Below, piece by piece: positions 25,604 through 33,890 of a DNA stretch of 64,000 nt (position 1 is the first letter of the stretch; each line of letters opens with the position of its first letter). The position numbers and the translations under genes are program-made. This DNA comes from Haladaptatus paucihalophilus DX253 (lineage in GTDB: Archaea; Halobacteriota; Halobacteria; Halobacteriales; Haladaptataceae), in NCBI RefSeq assembly GCF_000376445.1, contig NZ_AQXI01000001.1:218962-282961 (forward strand). Reading direction: 5' to 3'. The notes under the pieces are model-generated. The model was not told the origin of the DNA, made no database searches, and saw only the letters and a program-made list of their open reading frames with translations.

Positions 25604-28026
25604 TGGGTTTCACCTCGTTCCCGCATGGCGATCAGCGTCAACACCGAGAGTGCGGCCATTGCGACGACGGAGATCTCGCCCATCGTATCGAAGCCACGGA
25701 AGTCCACCAGAATGACGTTGACGATGTTGTGACCGCCCGCCTCTTCCACCGTCACGCCGTAATCGAGGAAGGTCTGTGCGATGGAGTTGGCGGGGTCCGC
25801 TACCGTCGTGACCAACACCGTAACGAAGACGGTCGTTCCGACCGCCAGCGAGAGGACGCCGTCCCGAACGGCGCGACTGCGTTTTATCTCGCCGTAGAAC
25901 GTCGGTAGCCGGTCCAAGACGAGCAGGAAGATGACGAGCGTCAGCGTCTCGACGACCAACTGCGTGAGCGCGAGGTCCGGGGCGTCGGCGAGAATGTAAA
26001 ATATCGCCACCATGAAGCCGAGAATCGAGAGCGTAAGCACGCCCGAGATGTGGGACGGGGCGATGCTGACCGCGAACGCGCCGACGACGGCGACGCCGAG
26101 AACGAGTGCGAGCGAGGGCGTCATACCCGCCGCGAATCCGAAACTCGGGAGGGCGACGCCCGCCGCAGCGTAGCCGCCGAGCGCGAGGAGCGTCACCGCC
26201 GTCAGCGACCACGTTGCGTAGGTTCGAAGCAGGCCGGTCTGGACGTGCGGAATCGTCTCGACGCTCGCGTCGTTCAGGCCGTACACCGCGTTGTCGTACC
26301 ACCAGTTCGCGCGAAGGGGATTGACCGTGAGCAGGCGGTTGATGCCCCGGTGGAGGTCGTCGTAGTACTGATACGCGACGAGTCCCACGGCGATGGTTAT
26401 CGCGCTCATGGTCGCGGCCGGCGTGACCGACGTCGGCAGGTGGTAGCTGAAGTGGACCGCTTCGGCGGCCTCGGCGTGTGCCGCGGGCGGAAGGGTGCTT
26501 TCGACCACGCTTCCGACGAAGCCGTTGAGCGCCGACGGCGCGATGCCGAACGTGTCCGTTACGCCGCCGAGTCCGATGAGCGCCGCGATGGTTCCGAGGA
26601 TCGCCGGGGGAACCAACATCGTCAGCGGCGGCCGATGCACGTGACCCAACCCCTTCGGTTTCTCGCCGAAGAAGAGCATCAGGAACCGTATCGAGTAGAG
26701 GAAGGTGAAGATGCTCCCGAAGACGGCGACGACGGGGAACAGCCACGCGAGGCCGCCGTGGACGTGCGCCGCGTGGTAGGCCGACTCGAAGAGGAACTCC
26801 TTCGAGTAGAAACCGTTGAACGGCGGCACGCCCGCCATCCCGAGGGCCGCAACGACGGTGATGGCCGCCGTGATAGGTAAGTCACGCCACAGCCCGCCGA
26901 GATGCTTTATTTTCCGCGTTCCGGCCTCGTGCGCGATGATACCGGCGACGAGGAACAGCGCGGCCTTGAACATCGCGTGGTTCAGAATGTGGAACGCGCC
27001 CGTCTCGGCACCGTACTCGGAGGCGAACCCGAATCCGGCGACGATGAGGCCGAGGTGGCTCGCCGTCGAGTAGGCCAGCAGTTCCTTGATGTCCGTCGCC
27101 GCGACGGCGAGGATGGCCGTAATCGTCATCGTCACCAAGCCGAGTACCGCGAACAGCAACATCCAGTCGGGGATGACGTGCACTCCCTCGGGAAGGAACA
27201 ACGGCCGGAATCGCCCGATGAGGTAGACGCCCGCCTTGACCATCGTCGCGGAGTGGAGGAACGCCGAAACCGGCGTCGGCGCTTCCATCGCGTTCGGCAG
27301 CCAGATGTGAAGCGGGACCTGTGCCGATTTCGCCGCCGCGCCGACGGCGATGAGCGCGAGCGCGGGAACGAACAGCCCCGCCGCGTGGAGTTGCTCGTTC
27401 GTCATCGCCGCGTTTTCGGGAGAGAGGATTCCGCTCGGCCCGAACATCGCGAACGTCCCCGCGACGTGGTTGATGAGGAGGAACCCGATGAGCATGAACA
27501 GCCCACCGGATACCGTGATGAGCATGGACTTTCGGGCGGCGTACTGCGACGACCGTCGGTCGGTGTAGTGGCCGATGAGGATGAACGACGACAAGCTGGT
27601 CAGTTCCCAGAACACGAACAGCGATACCAGGTCGGCCGAGAACGCCACGCCCAGCATCGACCCCATGAAGGCCAGCAGCGCGGTGTAGTATTTCGCCTTG
27701 CCCGGTTCGCCGTGCATGTACCCACCGGAGTAGGTGAGGATGAGCACGCCGACTCCGCTGGCGAGGAAGCCGATGAGCAAGGAGAGACCGTCCACGTAAA
27801 ACTGCAACGAGACCCCGAGCGAGGGAATCCACTGGTAGGAAACCGAGCCGCTCGTGCCGAGTTGGCTTGCGACCATCCCAAAGCACGCGAGCGCGACCGC
27901 CGCCGCGTAGTAGGCGGTCCGCTCGCGGAGGACGCGGTAGACGAGTGGGGTCACCACCGCTGCCGCGAAGGGAAGCATCACCAGCGCAAGCACAACAACG
28001 GCTGTCGGGTTCGATGGTGATTGCAC
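25600..28026 (-). CDS. mnhA: Mrp/Mnh antiporter subunit A (large, NuoL-like)
   Basis: 808 residues from the GTG at 28026. The first about 500 residues are a NuoL-type antiporter domain: WELTSLSSFILIGHYTDRRS with the conserved membrane Glu, LPNAMEAPTPVSAFLHSATM, and NHAMFKAALFLVAGII. The C-terminal part holds the additional MrpA domain (ALTQLVVETLTLVIFLLVLD and VILVDFRGFDTMGEISVVAM). The GTG was chosen because the 40 upstream in-frame residues are not protein-like and a GTTAAGGT TATA-like word precedes it. This is the first gene of the mnhABCDEFG operon, which exchanges Na+ for H+. Confidence 0.95.
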   Translation of the reverse strand: MQSPSNPTAVVVLALVMLPFAAAVVTPLVYRVLRERTAYYAAAVALACFGMVASQLGTSGSVSYQWIPSLGVSLQFYVDGLSLLIGFLASGVGVLILTYSGGYMHGEPGKAKYYTALLAFMGSMLGVAFSADLVSLFVFWELTSLSSFILIGHYTDRRSSQYAARKSMLITVSGGLFMLIGFLLINHVAGTFAMFGPSGILSPENAAMTNEQLHAAGLFVPALALIAVGAAAKSAQVPLHIWLPNAMEAPTPVSAFLHSATMVKAGVYLIGRFRPLFLPEGVHVIPDWMLLFAVLGLVTMTITAILAVAATDIKELLAYSTASHLGLIVAGFGFASEYGAETGAFHILNHAMFKAALFLVAGIIAHEAGTRKIKHLGGLWRDLPITAAITVVAALGMAGVPPFNGFYSKEFLFESAYHAAHVHGGLAWLFPVVAVFGSIFTFLYSIRFLMLFFGEKPKGLGHVHRPPLTMLVPPAILGTIAALIGLGGVTDTFGIAPSALNGFVGSVVESTLPPAAHAEAAEAVHFSYHLPTSVTPAATMSAITIAVGLVAYQYYDDLHRGINRLLTVNPLRANWWYDNAVYGLNDASVETIPHVQTGLLRTYATWSLTAVTLLALGGYAAAGVALPSFGFAAGMTPSLALVLGVAVVGAFAVSIAPSHISGVLTLSILGFMVAIFYILADAPDLALTQLVVETLTLVIFLLVLDRLPTFYGEIKRSRAVRDGVLSLAVGTTVFVTVLVTTVADPANSIAQTFLDYGVTVEEAGGHNIVNVILVDFRGFDTMGEISVVAMAALSVLTLIAMRERGETQ

Positions 28027-28475
28027 ACTCGGAATTGGCGATGGACCTACCTTAACAGTTCTCAAAGCGTGTGGTCCTTGCGGGTATCTCCTTCCGACGC
28101 GCCGGGAGGAAACAGGGATTTCGAACCGTGCGGACACGCCCACCATGATGGACGACGCGTTCGAGGTGGGTCGATGTCGTTATCTCCTCCCGAATCGAAA
28201 AGTACCACTCAGAAATATATCCCCCAGTCGTTGCTTTCAGACATACATTCAATTTTACGAGAACTATCATAGTCTTTTGAATGGACATATACAGCCATAT
28301 CTTTATTAGGTAAGAGTAGCAAAGCGTCTTATAACGCGCATACCGTCCGAAAAAAGCAAATAGAAATCAGGTTCGTAACTATCCTGTATCAGACATTTGT
28401 GCATAATTATCGGAATGAATATGTACCGAATTGCGTTCGGACGGTGCGACCGCGCGTCGAAGGAGAAACCAAAAC
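28027..28475. other. AT-rich divergent intergenic region between mnhA and a pilin gene
   Basis: 449 bases with no supported gene. The first 150 bases are GC-rich; after about 28190 the sequence becomes AT-rich (AGAAATATATCCCCC at 28203, CATATCTTTATTAGG at 28293, TTATAACGC at 28331), giving several TATA candidates for the pilin transcript. A possible GTTAAGGT TATA for mnhA lies at about 28051-28058 on the minus strand. Confidence 0.55.
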
Positions 28476-28880
28476 ATGACACTCAAAGAAACAGTCAGCG
28501 CGAAGCTGTCCGAAACACGAGCCGTAAGTCCCGTTATCGGCGTTATCCTCATGGTCGCCATTACGGTCATTCTGGCGGCCGTCATCGGAACGTTCGTGAT
28601 GGGTCTGGGGAACAACGTGAGCAAGAATGCACAAGCAGGTGTGTCGTTCGACCAGAACGCCACAGCGGTCGATATTCAGTTGACATCGATGGGTAATGTG
28701 AACGACGTGTCCAGCTTTTCGCTCAATGCGACTGGTTCTTGTAGTGATATATCTTCTGCATCCTTTAACGATGTGGGAGATATTGTTACTACAACGGGTT
28801 GCAGTGCAGGAGACAAAATAACTGTTACCGCAAGTATTGACGGTGAGAAAAACGTCATCGCCACTTACACATCTAACTGA
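28476..28880 (+). CDS. Archaeal type IV pilin-like protein
   Basis: 134 residues. The N-terminus carries an archaeal class III signal peptide: a short charged leader ending with TRAVSPVIG, then a 25-residue hydrophobic helix (VSPVIGVILMVAITVILAAV). Prepilin peptidase PibD would cleave within or near ETRAVSP. The mature part is short, Ser/Thr-rich and beta-like, with two cysteines (SCSD and GCSAG) that could form a disulfide. ATG 28476 follows a good ribosome-binding purine run (GAAGGAGAAACC). Base composition is lower in GC than its neighbours, especially after codon 65. Confidence 0.9.
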   Translation: MTLKETVSAKLSETRAVSPVIGVILMVAITVILAAVIGTFVMGLGNNVSKNAQAGVSFDQNATAVDIQLTSMGNVNDVSSFSLNATGSCSDISSASFNDVGDIVTTTGCSAGDKITVTASIDGEKNVIATYTSN

Positions 28881-29217
28881 AGGGACTGTTTTCCTTTAGG
28901 TTTATTTTTAATTTTGCACATATTGAATAGATTGCCATTTTTGAAAACCTGAAACCCCTCCCGGGGGAAAAGGATGGAAACAAATCGAACCCTGCTGGGG
29001 TAGGGTAGGGGTGTTGGCAATCGATTTGTCGCGGGTCTCTCCCACCCGCATTTCTTCGGAGGAGGTACAGTGTAAAAGTTGTACGCCTTATCCGGGGTGA
29101 AAGTGAACGAGCGGGACTGAGGGCGTGATACGCCACTGCTAGGAACTGCCACCCATCCCGTCGGACGTTGCGAGCGCGATTCCGGCATCTTTTACTGATG
29201 GACTGAATACCCCCATC
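28881..29217. other. Intergenic region downstream of pilin
   Basis: 337 bases without a gene. The first 60 bases are T-rich (TTTATTTTTAATTTTGC at about 28901), suitable for terminating the pilin transcript. The middle has a CCCGGG-centred short palindrome near 28966. A TATA-like CTTTTACTG at 29189-29197 lies 21-29 bases before the next ATG. Nothing else stands out. Confidence 0.5.
29189..29197 (+). promoter_or_regulatory. TATA-like box of the phosphoribosyltransferase gene
   Basis: CTTTTACTG sits 21-29 bases before the ATG at 29218, consistent with a leaderless transcript. Confidence 0.45.
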
Positions 29218-29784
29218 ATGGACCAGTTGAAGGAGTCGCTTTTGGAAGCCCCGATCATCGAGAAAGACGGCTATCATTACTTCGTCCATCCCATCAGCGA
29301 CGGGATTCCGATGCTCGAACCGACGCTTCTGCGCGAAATCGTCATCAAGATCATCCGCAAGGCTGACTTGGAGAACGTCGATAAAATCGTCACCCCCGCG
29401 GCGATGGGGATTCACATCTCGACCGCCGTGTCGCTGATGACCGACATCCCGCTGGTGGTCATCCGCAAGCGTCAGTACGGACTCGACGGGGAAGTCTCGC
29501 TGTCCCAGCAGACGGGCTACTCGGAGAACGAGATGTTCATCAACAACGTGGACGAGGGCGACCGCGTGCTGCTGCTGGACGACGTGCTCAGCACGGGCGG
29601 AACGATGAAGGCCGTGACTCAGGCACTCGAATACATCGGCGCGGACGTGGTGGACGTGTGTGCCGTCATCAAGAAGGTGGGCGCGAACGAGTTGGACGAC
29701 ACCGACTACCAGGTGAAGACGCTCATCAACGTGGACGTACAGGACGGAGAAGTCGTCATCATCGACGAACACGGCGACGGATAA
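29218..29784 (+). CDS. hpt: Hypoxanthine/guanine phosphoribosyltransferase family protein
   Basis: 188 residues. A type I phosphoribosyltransferase that would convert a free purine base and PRPP to the nucleotide. The PRPP-binding motif is [14 protein letters not shown] (about residues 118-131), preceded by [16 protein letters not shown] and the flexible-loop region [19 protein letters not shown]. Its overall layout ([20 protein letters not shown] start) matches the archaeal Hpt/HGPRTase-like family, which is close to adenine phosphoribosyltransferases, so the base specificity is not certain. It is followed one base later by a membrane protein gene. Confidence 0.92.
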   Translation: MDQLKESLLEAPIIEKDGYHYFVHPISDGIPMLEPTLLREIVIKIIRKADLENVDKIVTPAAMGIHISTAVSLMTDIPLVVIRKRQYGLDGEVSLSQQTGYSENEMFINNVDEGDRVLLLDDVLSTGGTMKAVTQALEYIGADVVDVCAVIKKVGANELDDTDYQVKTLINVDVQDGEVVIIDEHGDG

Positions 29785-29785
29785 C

Positions 29786-30127
29786 ATGTTCTCCCGCCAG
29801 TTCCTCTCGATGGTTTCGTCGACGACGCTCGTGATTGGCGCGTTGCTCGTGGGCGACGCCATCCACGGGTCGGTCGTGCTGGGGGCGTACGGAGTGACGT
29901 CGCCCGCGTTCGTCCTTCGGTTACTTCCCGGTCTCGCGTTCATCTGGCTGGGATACACCCTGCGCGAGCACCACGAGGAGTTTCTCAACTCGTACTTCGC
30001 GGGGCGGGAGGCGGCGGCGAGACCCGACGACGGTGGAGAGGAGTTCGACGAGCGGATGTCCCCGCTCTCGGACGAGAGCATGGCGAACCTCGAAGCCCGC
30101 GAGCGGGAACGAGATAAAAGCGAGTGA
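29786..30127 (+). CDS. Small membrane protein of unknown function
   Basis: 113 residues. Two hydrophobic segments (about 10-32 and 40-57) are followed by a 50-residue acidic, highly charged cytoplasmic tail (PDDGGEEFDERMSPLSDES). It begins one base after the phosphoribosyltransferase stop, so the two are likely co-transcribed. No known motif was recognised. Confidence 0.75.
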   Translation: MFSRQFLSMVSSTTLVIGALLVGDAIHGSVVLGAYGVTSPAFVLRLLPGLAFIWLGYTLREHHEEFLNSYFAGREAAARPDDGGEEFDERMSPLSDESMANLEARERERDKSE

Positions 30128-30141
30128 ACTCATTGCAGAAC

Positions 30142-30150
30142 GTTTATGCT
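30142..30150 (+). promoter_or_regulatory. TATA-like box before the 83-residue membrane protein
   Basis: GTTTATGCT lies 22-30 bases upstream of the ATG at 30172; this supports the short form of that gene as a leaderless transcript. Confidence 0.5.
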
Positions 30151-30171
30151 TGTGCCCCATTAGCACAAACC

Positions 30172-30423
30172 ATGGCGTTGAAGACTAGCGTCCCGAAGTC
30201 GTTGCGTGGTCCGATTGGGCTGCTGTCGATAATCGTCGCTCTGCTCGGAGCCGTTATCGGCTACATTTTCCTCCTGTTCGGACTATCGCTGTATTTCAAG
30301 CTGGTTCCACAGATGAACGATACGATGACGCAGAGCGAATCGCTCGTCGTCATCGTGACCGGTATCGTCGTCTTCGCGGTCGGCTACGCTGGCTGGCGTG
30401 GATTCCACTACTTCGCGTACTAA
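30172..30423 (+). CDS. Small two-helix membrane protein of unknown function
   Basis: 83 residues starting MALKTSVPKSLRGPIG. Two membrane helices (about 15-40 and 55-75) are joined by a short extracytoplasmic loop (LVPQMNDTMTQSES), ending with WRGFHYFAY. ATG 30172 was chosen because a TATA box ends 22 bases before it; an in-frame ATG at 30124 lies upstream of that box. No function can be assigned. Confidence 0.78.
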   Translation: MALKTSVPKSLRGPIGLLSIIVALLGAVIGYIFLLFGLSLYFKLVPQMNDTMTQSESLVVIVTGIVVFAVGYAGWRGFHYFAY

Positions 30424-30430
30424 CGAACGT

Positions 30431-30958
30431 ATGGATATTCGAAACCATCCTGACGCCCCCGACTTCGAGGACCTCCAAGACCTCCTCATCGAACCCGTTT
30501 CGCGGTCCGAAATCGAAGCACGTCGAGACGACGGCGACGTACTCGTCGAGGACAACGTTCGGGAACGAGAGGACCTAAACGTCGTCGCGTACCTCAGCGG
30601 CGACCCGGACGCTGCCGAGACCGACAATATCGGCGTTCCGCTGTATCGACTCGTCCAACTGTTCGGCGCACCACAACTGCCCGAACTACAAGCTGGCGAA
30701 GATATCAGCGGCCGGACGGATGCTACGTTCAAATATCTCTTTCGGGTGACGCATAAGAGGACGCCCGGTGAACTACCGACGGAGTGGCTCATGACGATTC
30801 ACGATTCACACGTCAGGTTCGCTGCCAGCGTCGCCGAATGGCGGGATGCGGAGACCGAATTCACCGCCGACTCGAAACTCGCGCTGACGACCTACGCGCT
30901 CGCCCTCGAACTCGTCCTCGAACCGGTCGAGTGCGTCTACGAGGGCTTGCGCTTCTGA
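30431..30958 (+). CDS. Conserved acidic soluble protein of unknown function
   Basis: 175 residues, no membrane segment. N-terminus MDIRNHPDAPDFEDLQDLL; the middle contains VPLYRLVQLFGAPQLPELQA, followed by FKYLFRVTHKR and ELPTEWLMTIHDSHVRFAAS. ATG 30431 was preferred to an in-frame ATG at 30398 because that one lies inside the preceding gene. Gaps to the flanking small membrane genes are 7 and 6 bases, so it is probably in the same transcript. No family was recognised. Confidence 0.8.
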   Translation: MDIRNHPDAPDFEDLQDLLIEPVSRSEIEARRDDGDVLVEDNVREREDLNVVAYLSGDPDAAETDNIGVPLYRLVQLFGAPQLPELQAGEDISGRTDATFKYLFRVTHKRTPGELPTEWLMTIHDSHVRFAASVAEWRDAETEFTADSKLALTTYALALELVLEPVECVYEGLRF

Positions 30959-30964
30959 ACCATC

Positions 30965-31177
30965 ATGGACGACCTCGGAAATCGGCTCTTTTACTGGATG
31001 TCCGACGAGGCCAACCTATCGTTGCTGTTGTTCCTCGTCGTCGCACTGCTTGGGGGGTCGAGTCTCGTCCTGTTCGTCGTCTCACGTCAGCGGTCGGCAA
31101 CGCAGTTGGAGTTCGTTCTCCTCGTCTCCGCGATGGTCGTCATGTTCTACATGACGCTTCGCAACAGCACGTTCTAA
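30965..31177 (+). CDS. Small two-helix membrane protein of unknown function
   Basis: 70 residues. Two hydrophobic helices (LSLLLFLVVALLGGSSLVLF and FVLLVSAMVVMFYMTL) flank a basic turn (SRQRSATQ). It starts 6 bases after the previous gene and ends 4 bases into the stop of the convergent minus-strand gene. Function unknown. Confidence 0.72.
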   Translation: MDDLGNRLFYWMSDEANLSLLLFLVVALLGGSSLVLFVVSRQRSATQLEFVLLVSAMVVMFYMTLRNSTF

Positions 31178-31431
31178 CGGGTCAGAACGTGCATGATTGC
31201 GAACACGAGCGCTATCGAGCCGACGAGTAGTCCCGCAAACACCGGAATGATGGCACCGTAGGAGTACAGCCCGTACCAGTGTCCGGCGTACGTTAACACG
31301 ATGAACGACGGAACGGAGAGGATGAAAAAGAGCGACGAGAGGTAACTGGCTAACGTCGGGTCGTCGCCGTGTTTTGCGAAGGTACCCCGCTCACGAACTG
31401 AACGCTCCCGGGTTGGTACGTCTTTCGACAC
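31174..31431 (-). CDS. Small membrane protein of unknown function (start uncertain)
   Basis: 85 residues from the GTG at 31431 (VSKDVPTRERSVRERG). Longer GTG starts at 31467 and 31491 exist; the longest would overlap the upstream gene by 20 bp. After a charged N-terminus there are two helices (about 32-50, SSLFFILSVPSFIVLTY, and 58-82). It is probably the last gene of a minus-strand run with the two genes that follow at 31472 and 31948. Confidence 0.62.
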   Translation of the reverse strand: MSKDVPTRERSVRERGTFAKHGDDPTLASYLSSLFFILSVPSFIVLTYAGHWYGLYSYGAIIPVFAGLLVGSIALVFAIMHVLTR

Positions 31432-31471
31432 GAACGCACCTACCGATGGACGGGACAAAACCCTCACGGTT

Positions 31472-31951
31472 TCACGTTGACACGTACGCACCGACCGTCA
31501 ACGCGGAGAGATACGCACCGAGATACACCGCACCGTAGACGATGATCGCGGCGACAACGGCGGTTCCCGTCAGTTTCGGAAGCAGGATGTCACGAGCACC
31601 GGACGTGTACGGTAGAATCCAAAGCGGTGCGACCCACGACCCGACCAAGGTAATAGCCCCGACGAAGAATCCCACGAGTCCGACACGAATGCTTTCGTGC
31701 AGATCGTACGCCACGAGATGAGCGAACACGCCCGAGAGGGCGAGCGGGACGAGGACGAACACGGGGTCTATCGAAACCGTCATCATGTCCGCTAAGCTGT
31801 ACGTGAAGGCGGCCATCCCACCGATGACACCGACGGTCACGCTCTTCCCGAGGAACGCGAGCCGTCGCCGATAGACGCTTCCGTGGCGGCGGTCGGTCGT
31901 CCATCCGTTGGTTTCCGTCTCGGAGTTCCCGCCTGTTTCCGTCTCCGTCAT
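31472..31951 (-). CDS. Four-helix membrane protein of unknown function
   Basis: 159 residues. A hydrophilic Thr/Glu-rich N-terminus (TETETGGNSETETNG) precedes four or more predicted membrane helices from residue 33 on. The stretch GVFAHLVAYDLHESIRVGLV includes polar residues in the membrane region. The start shares ATGA with the stop of the upstream gene, so it is translationally coupled to it. No family was recognised. Confidence 0.75.
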   Translation of the reverse strand: MTETETGGNSETETNGWTTDRRHGSVYRRRLAFLGKSVTVGVIGGMAAFTYSLADMMTVSIDPVFVLVPLALSGVFAHLVAYDLHESIRVGLVGFFVGAITLVGSWVAPLWILPYTSGARDILLPKLTGTAVVAAIIVYGAVYLGAYLSALTVGAYVST

Positions 31952-32442
31952 CGCTCCGACCCTCCGGTGTTGACCGAGACGTGTATTCCCTTCTCCCCGA
32001 TTCTCCCACGGAGGTTGCCGGAAAACGTCGCGGAGTCGGAGCGTATCGCTCGTTTCGCTCGTGCAGTGCGGTCGGGATCCAAACCGATTTCGACCTGTAA
32101 CGTTACCGTCTCCTTCGCGGGAACGGTCGTCTCACCGAACGGTGTCGTCGTCCCGTCCGTCAACTGCGTCTCACCGTCGTAGACGTGTATCAAGCCGCTG
32201 TAAAACACGATATCCCGTCGCGTCGGGTTGTGAATGGTGAGCGTCGTCGTGAGGTGCTGTCCACCGTCGGTCACGGTCGCCCCCGATGTCGTTACGTCGA
32301 CGGAACCGACGTTCATAGCTGCGATGTGTCCTACCATGGTCGGGACGAACAACCACGCCGTAACGAGGGCGGTGAGGAGGACGGCAGCCACGAGGAGGGG
32401 CCGCTCCGGTCGAAGCGCGGAACGAGCGTTTGAATTTGACAT
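31948..32442 (-). CDS. Membrane-anchored beta-domain protein (LEA/CARDB-like pattern)
   Basis: 164 residues from the ATG at 32442 (MSNSNARSALRPERP); an ATG four codons upstream is also possible. A single membrane helix at about 17-38 anchors an extracytoplasmic beta-rich domain with the pattern TTTLTIHNPTRRDIVFYSG and VPAKETVTLQVEIG, as in LEA-type or adhesion-like beta-sandwich domains (inference from pattern). It is the first gene of a three-gene coupled run toward 31174. Confidence 0.72.
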   Translation of the reverse strand: MSNSNARSALRPERPLLVAAVLLTALVTAWLFVPTMVGHIAAMNVGSVDVTTSGATVTDGGQHLTTTLTIHNPTRRDIVFYSGLIHVYDGETQLTDGTTTPFGETTVPAKETVTLQVEIGLDPDRTARAKRAIRSDSATFSGNLRGRIGEKGIHVSVNTGGSER

Positions 32443-32522
32443 TAGATAGCACATGGTATGAATGTCATTGCCGTAAGGGTTTCCGTTTCTAACAAAAAAG
32501 AGCCGGGACGAGATTCCGAACG

Positions 32523-33890
32523 TCAGTCCGAGGCGTCCGGTGCAATCGCCTCTCTGTTCGACGGCGACGAATCGTAGAGGTGACACGCGGTCGTCTGCTC
32601 TCCGGACTGGCGAAGTTCCGGGGAGCTTCGTTCACAAATCGAGCTGAACTCCCGGTTGAGTTGCTCCATTGCGTCCTCCTCGTTTCCGTCGAGGAGGTCA
32701 CGCGTGGCCGAACGAAGCGCGTTTTCTGCCTGTTTCGGTATGTCGATCGAATCAACGTCTACCGTTCCCATTCGCTCGCCATCGGCTTGATGCTCTTCGG
32801 GAAGTTCGAGCGAGAGACCGGTTTCGAGGACGGCATCGACCGCCGACCGCTGATCCGCGTGACCCTCAGCGATATCCTCGACTTCGAGATCTCCCGTCTG
32901 AACGCGGCGTTTGAAGTTGAATCCACGCCGGAACGCATCCTGACTTCCCGACCAGTCCTCGGGCGGGATGATGTTCGCACACCGGGGATGGAATTTGCAA
33001 CCGGACGGCGGATTCCGCGGGTTTGGAACCTCGCCGGTGACGTTCGCCCGTCGTCGCTGTGCACCCGGTTCGATTTCCGGCACCGCGTCGAACAGCGCCT
33101 CCGTGTAGGGGTGTTTCGGGTCGTTCACCACGTCGTCGGTCGGCCCCTGCTCGACGATATTCCCGAGATACATGATGGCGGTGCGGTCACACATGTACCG
33201 AATCAGCGAGAGGTCGTGACTGATGAACACGTACGTCAACCCGTACTCGTCCTGCAACTCCTTCATCAGGTTCAACACGCCCGCGCGAATCGACACGTCG
33301 AGCATCGAGACGGGCTCGTCACAGACGATAAAGTCGGGGTTCACGACCAGCGCACGTGCGATAGCGACCCGTTGGCGCTCACCGCCGGATAGCTCCTTCG
33401 GGAACTCGTTCAGATACGCCTCGGCGGGGGACAGACCAACGTCGTTTAGCACCTGAATGACCTGCTCACGTCGGTCTTGGTAGCCGTCGCCGATGTCGTT
33501 TATCTTGAGCGGCTCGACGACCGACTGGAACACCGTCATCCGTGGGTTTAGGCTCTCGAACGGGTCCTGAAAGATCATCTGCACGCGCTGTCGGAACTCC
33601 TGTTGGTCCTCACGGAGCAGTTCGGACATGTCGCGTCCGTCGAACAGAATCCTCCCGCTCGTCGGCTCGTACAGTTTGACCAACAGCTTCCCGAGCGTGG
33701 TCTTCCCACACCCGGATTCGCCCGCGATACCCATGATATCGCCCTTGTTGATGGTCAGGTCGACGTCCTGAACCGCCCGAACCGGCTGTGCCTCGCGTCC
33801 GAGTAGTTGGTCGATTGCGCTCTGCGACAGGTCGAACAACTTCGAGACGTTCTGTATCTCTACTAGTGAGTCTGCGTCGTTTGTTGCCAT
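32523..33890 (-). CDS. Oligopeptide/dipeptide ABC importer ATPase, second (OppF/DppF-like)
   Basis: 455 residues. It has a complete ATPase domain: Walker A GESGCGKTT, QMIFQDPFESLNPRM, signature LSGGERQR, Walker B FIVCDEPVS and H-loop FISHDLS. After GCKFHPRC, the usual cysteine cluster of the oligo_HPY domain is interrupted by an acidic stretch of over 100 residues before ICERSSPEL and TACHLYD, so it is longer than the usual 320-350. It overlaps the first ATPase gene by 28 bp and is last in the operon. Confidence 0.93.
   Translation of the reverse strand: MATNDADSLVEIQNVSKLFDLSQSAIDQLLGREAQPVRAVQDVDLTINKGDIMGIAGESGCGKTTLGKLLVKLYEPTSGRILFDGRDMSELLREDQQEFRQRVQMIFQDPFESLNPRMTVFQSVVEPLKINDIGDGYQDRREQVIQVLNDVGLSPAEAYLNEFPKELSGGERQRVAIARALVVNPDFIVCDEPVSMLDVSIRAGVLNLMKELQDEYGLTYVFISHDLSLIRYMCDRTAIMYLGNIVEQGPTDDVVNDPKHPYTEALFDAVPEIEPGAQRRRANVTGEVPNPRNPPSGCKFHPRCANIIPPEDWSGSQDAFRRGFNFKRRVQTGDLEVEDIAEGHADQRSAVDAVLETGLSLELPEEHQADGERMGTVDVDSIDIPKQAENALRSATRDLLDGNEEDAMEQLNREFSSICERSSPELRQSGEQTTACHLYDSSPSNREAIAPDASD

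Noticed and set aside
26902-28020. 372-codon plus-strand open frame opposite mnhA
   Set aside because: Antisense to a clear MnhA; the translation is a run of Arg, Glu and Asp without hydrophobic core.
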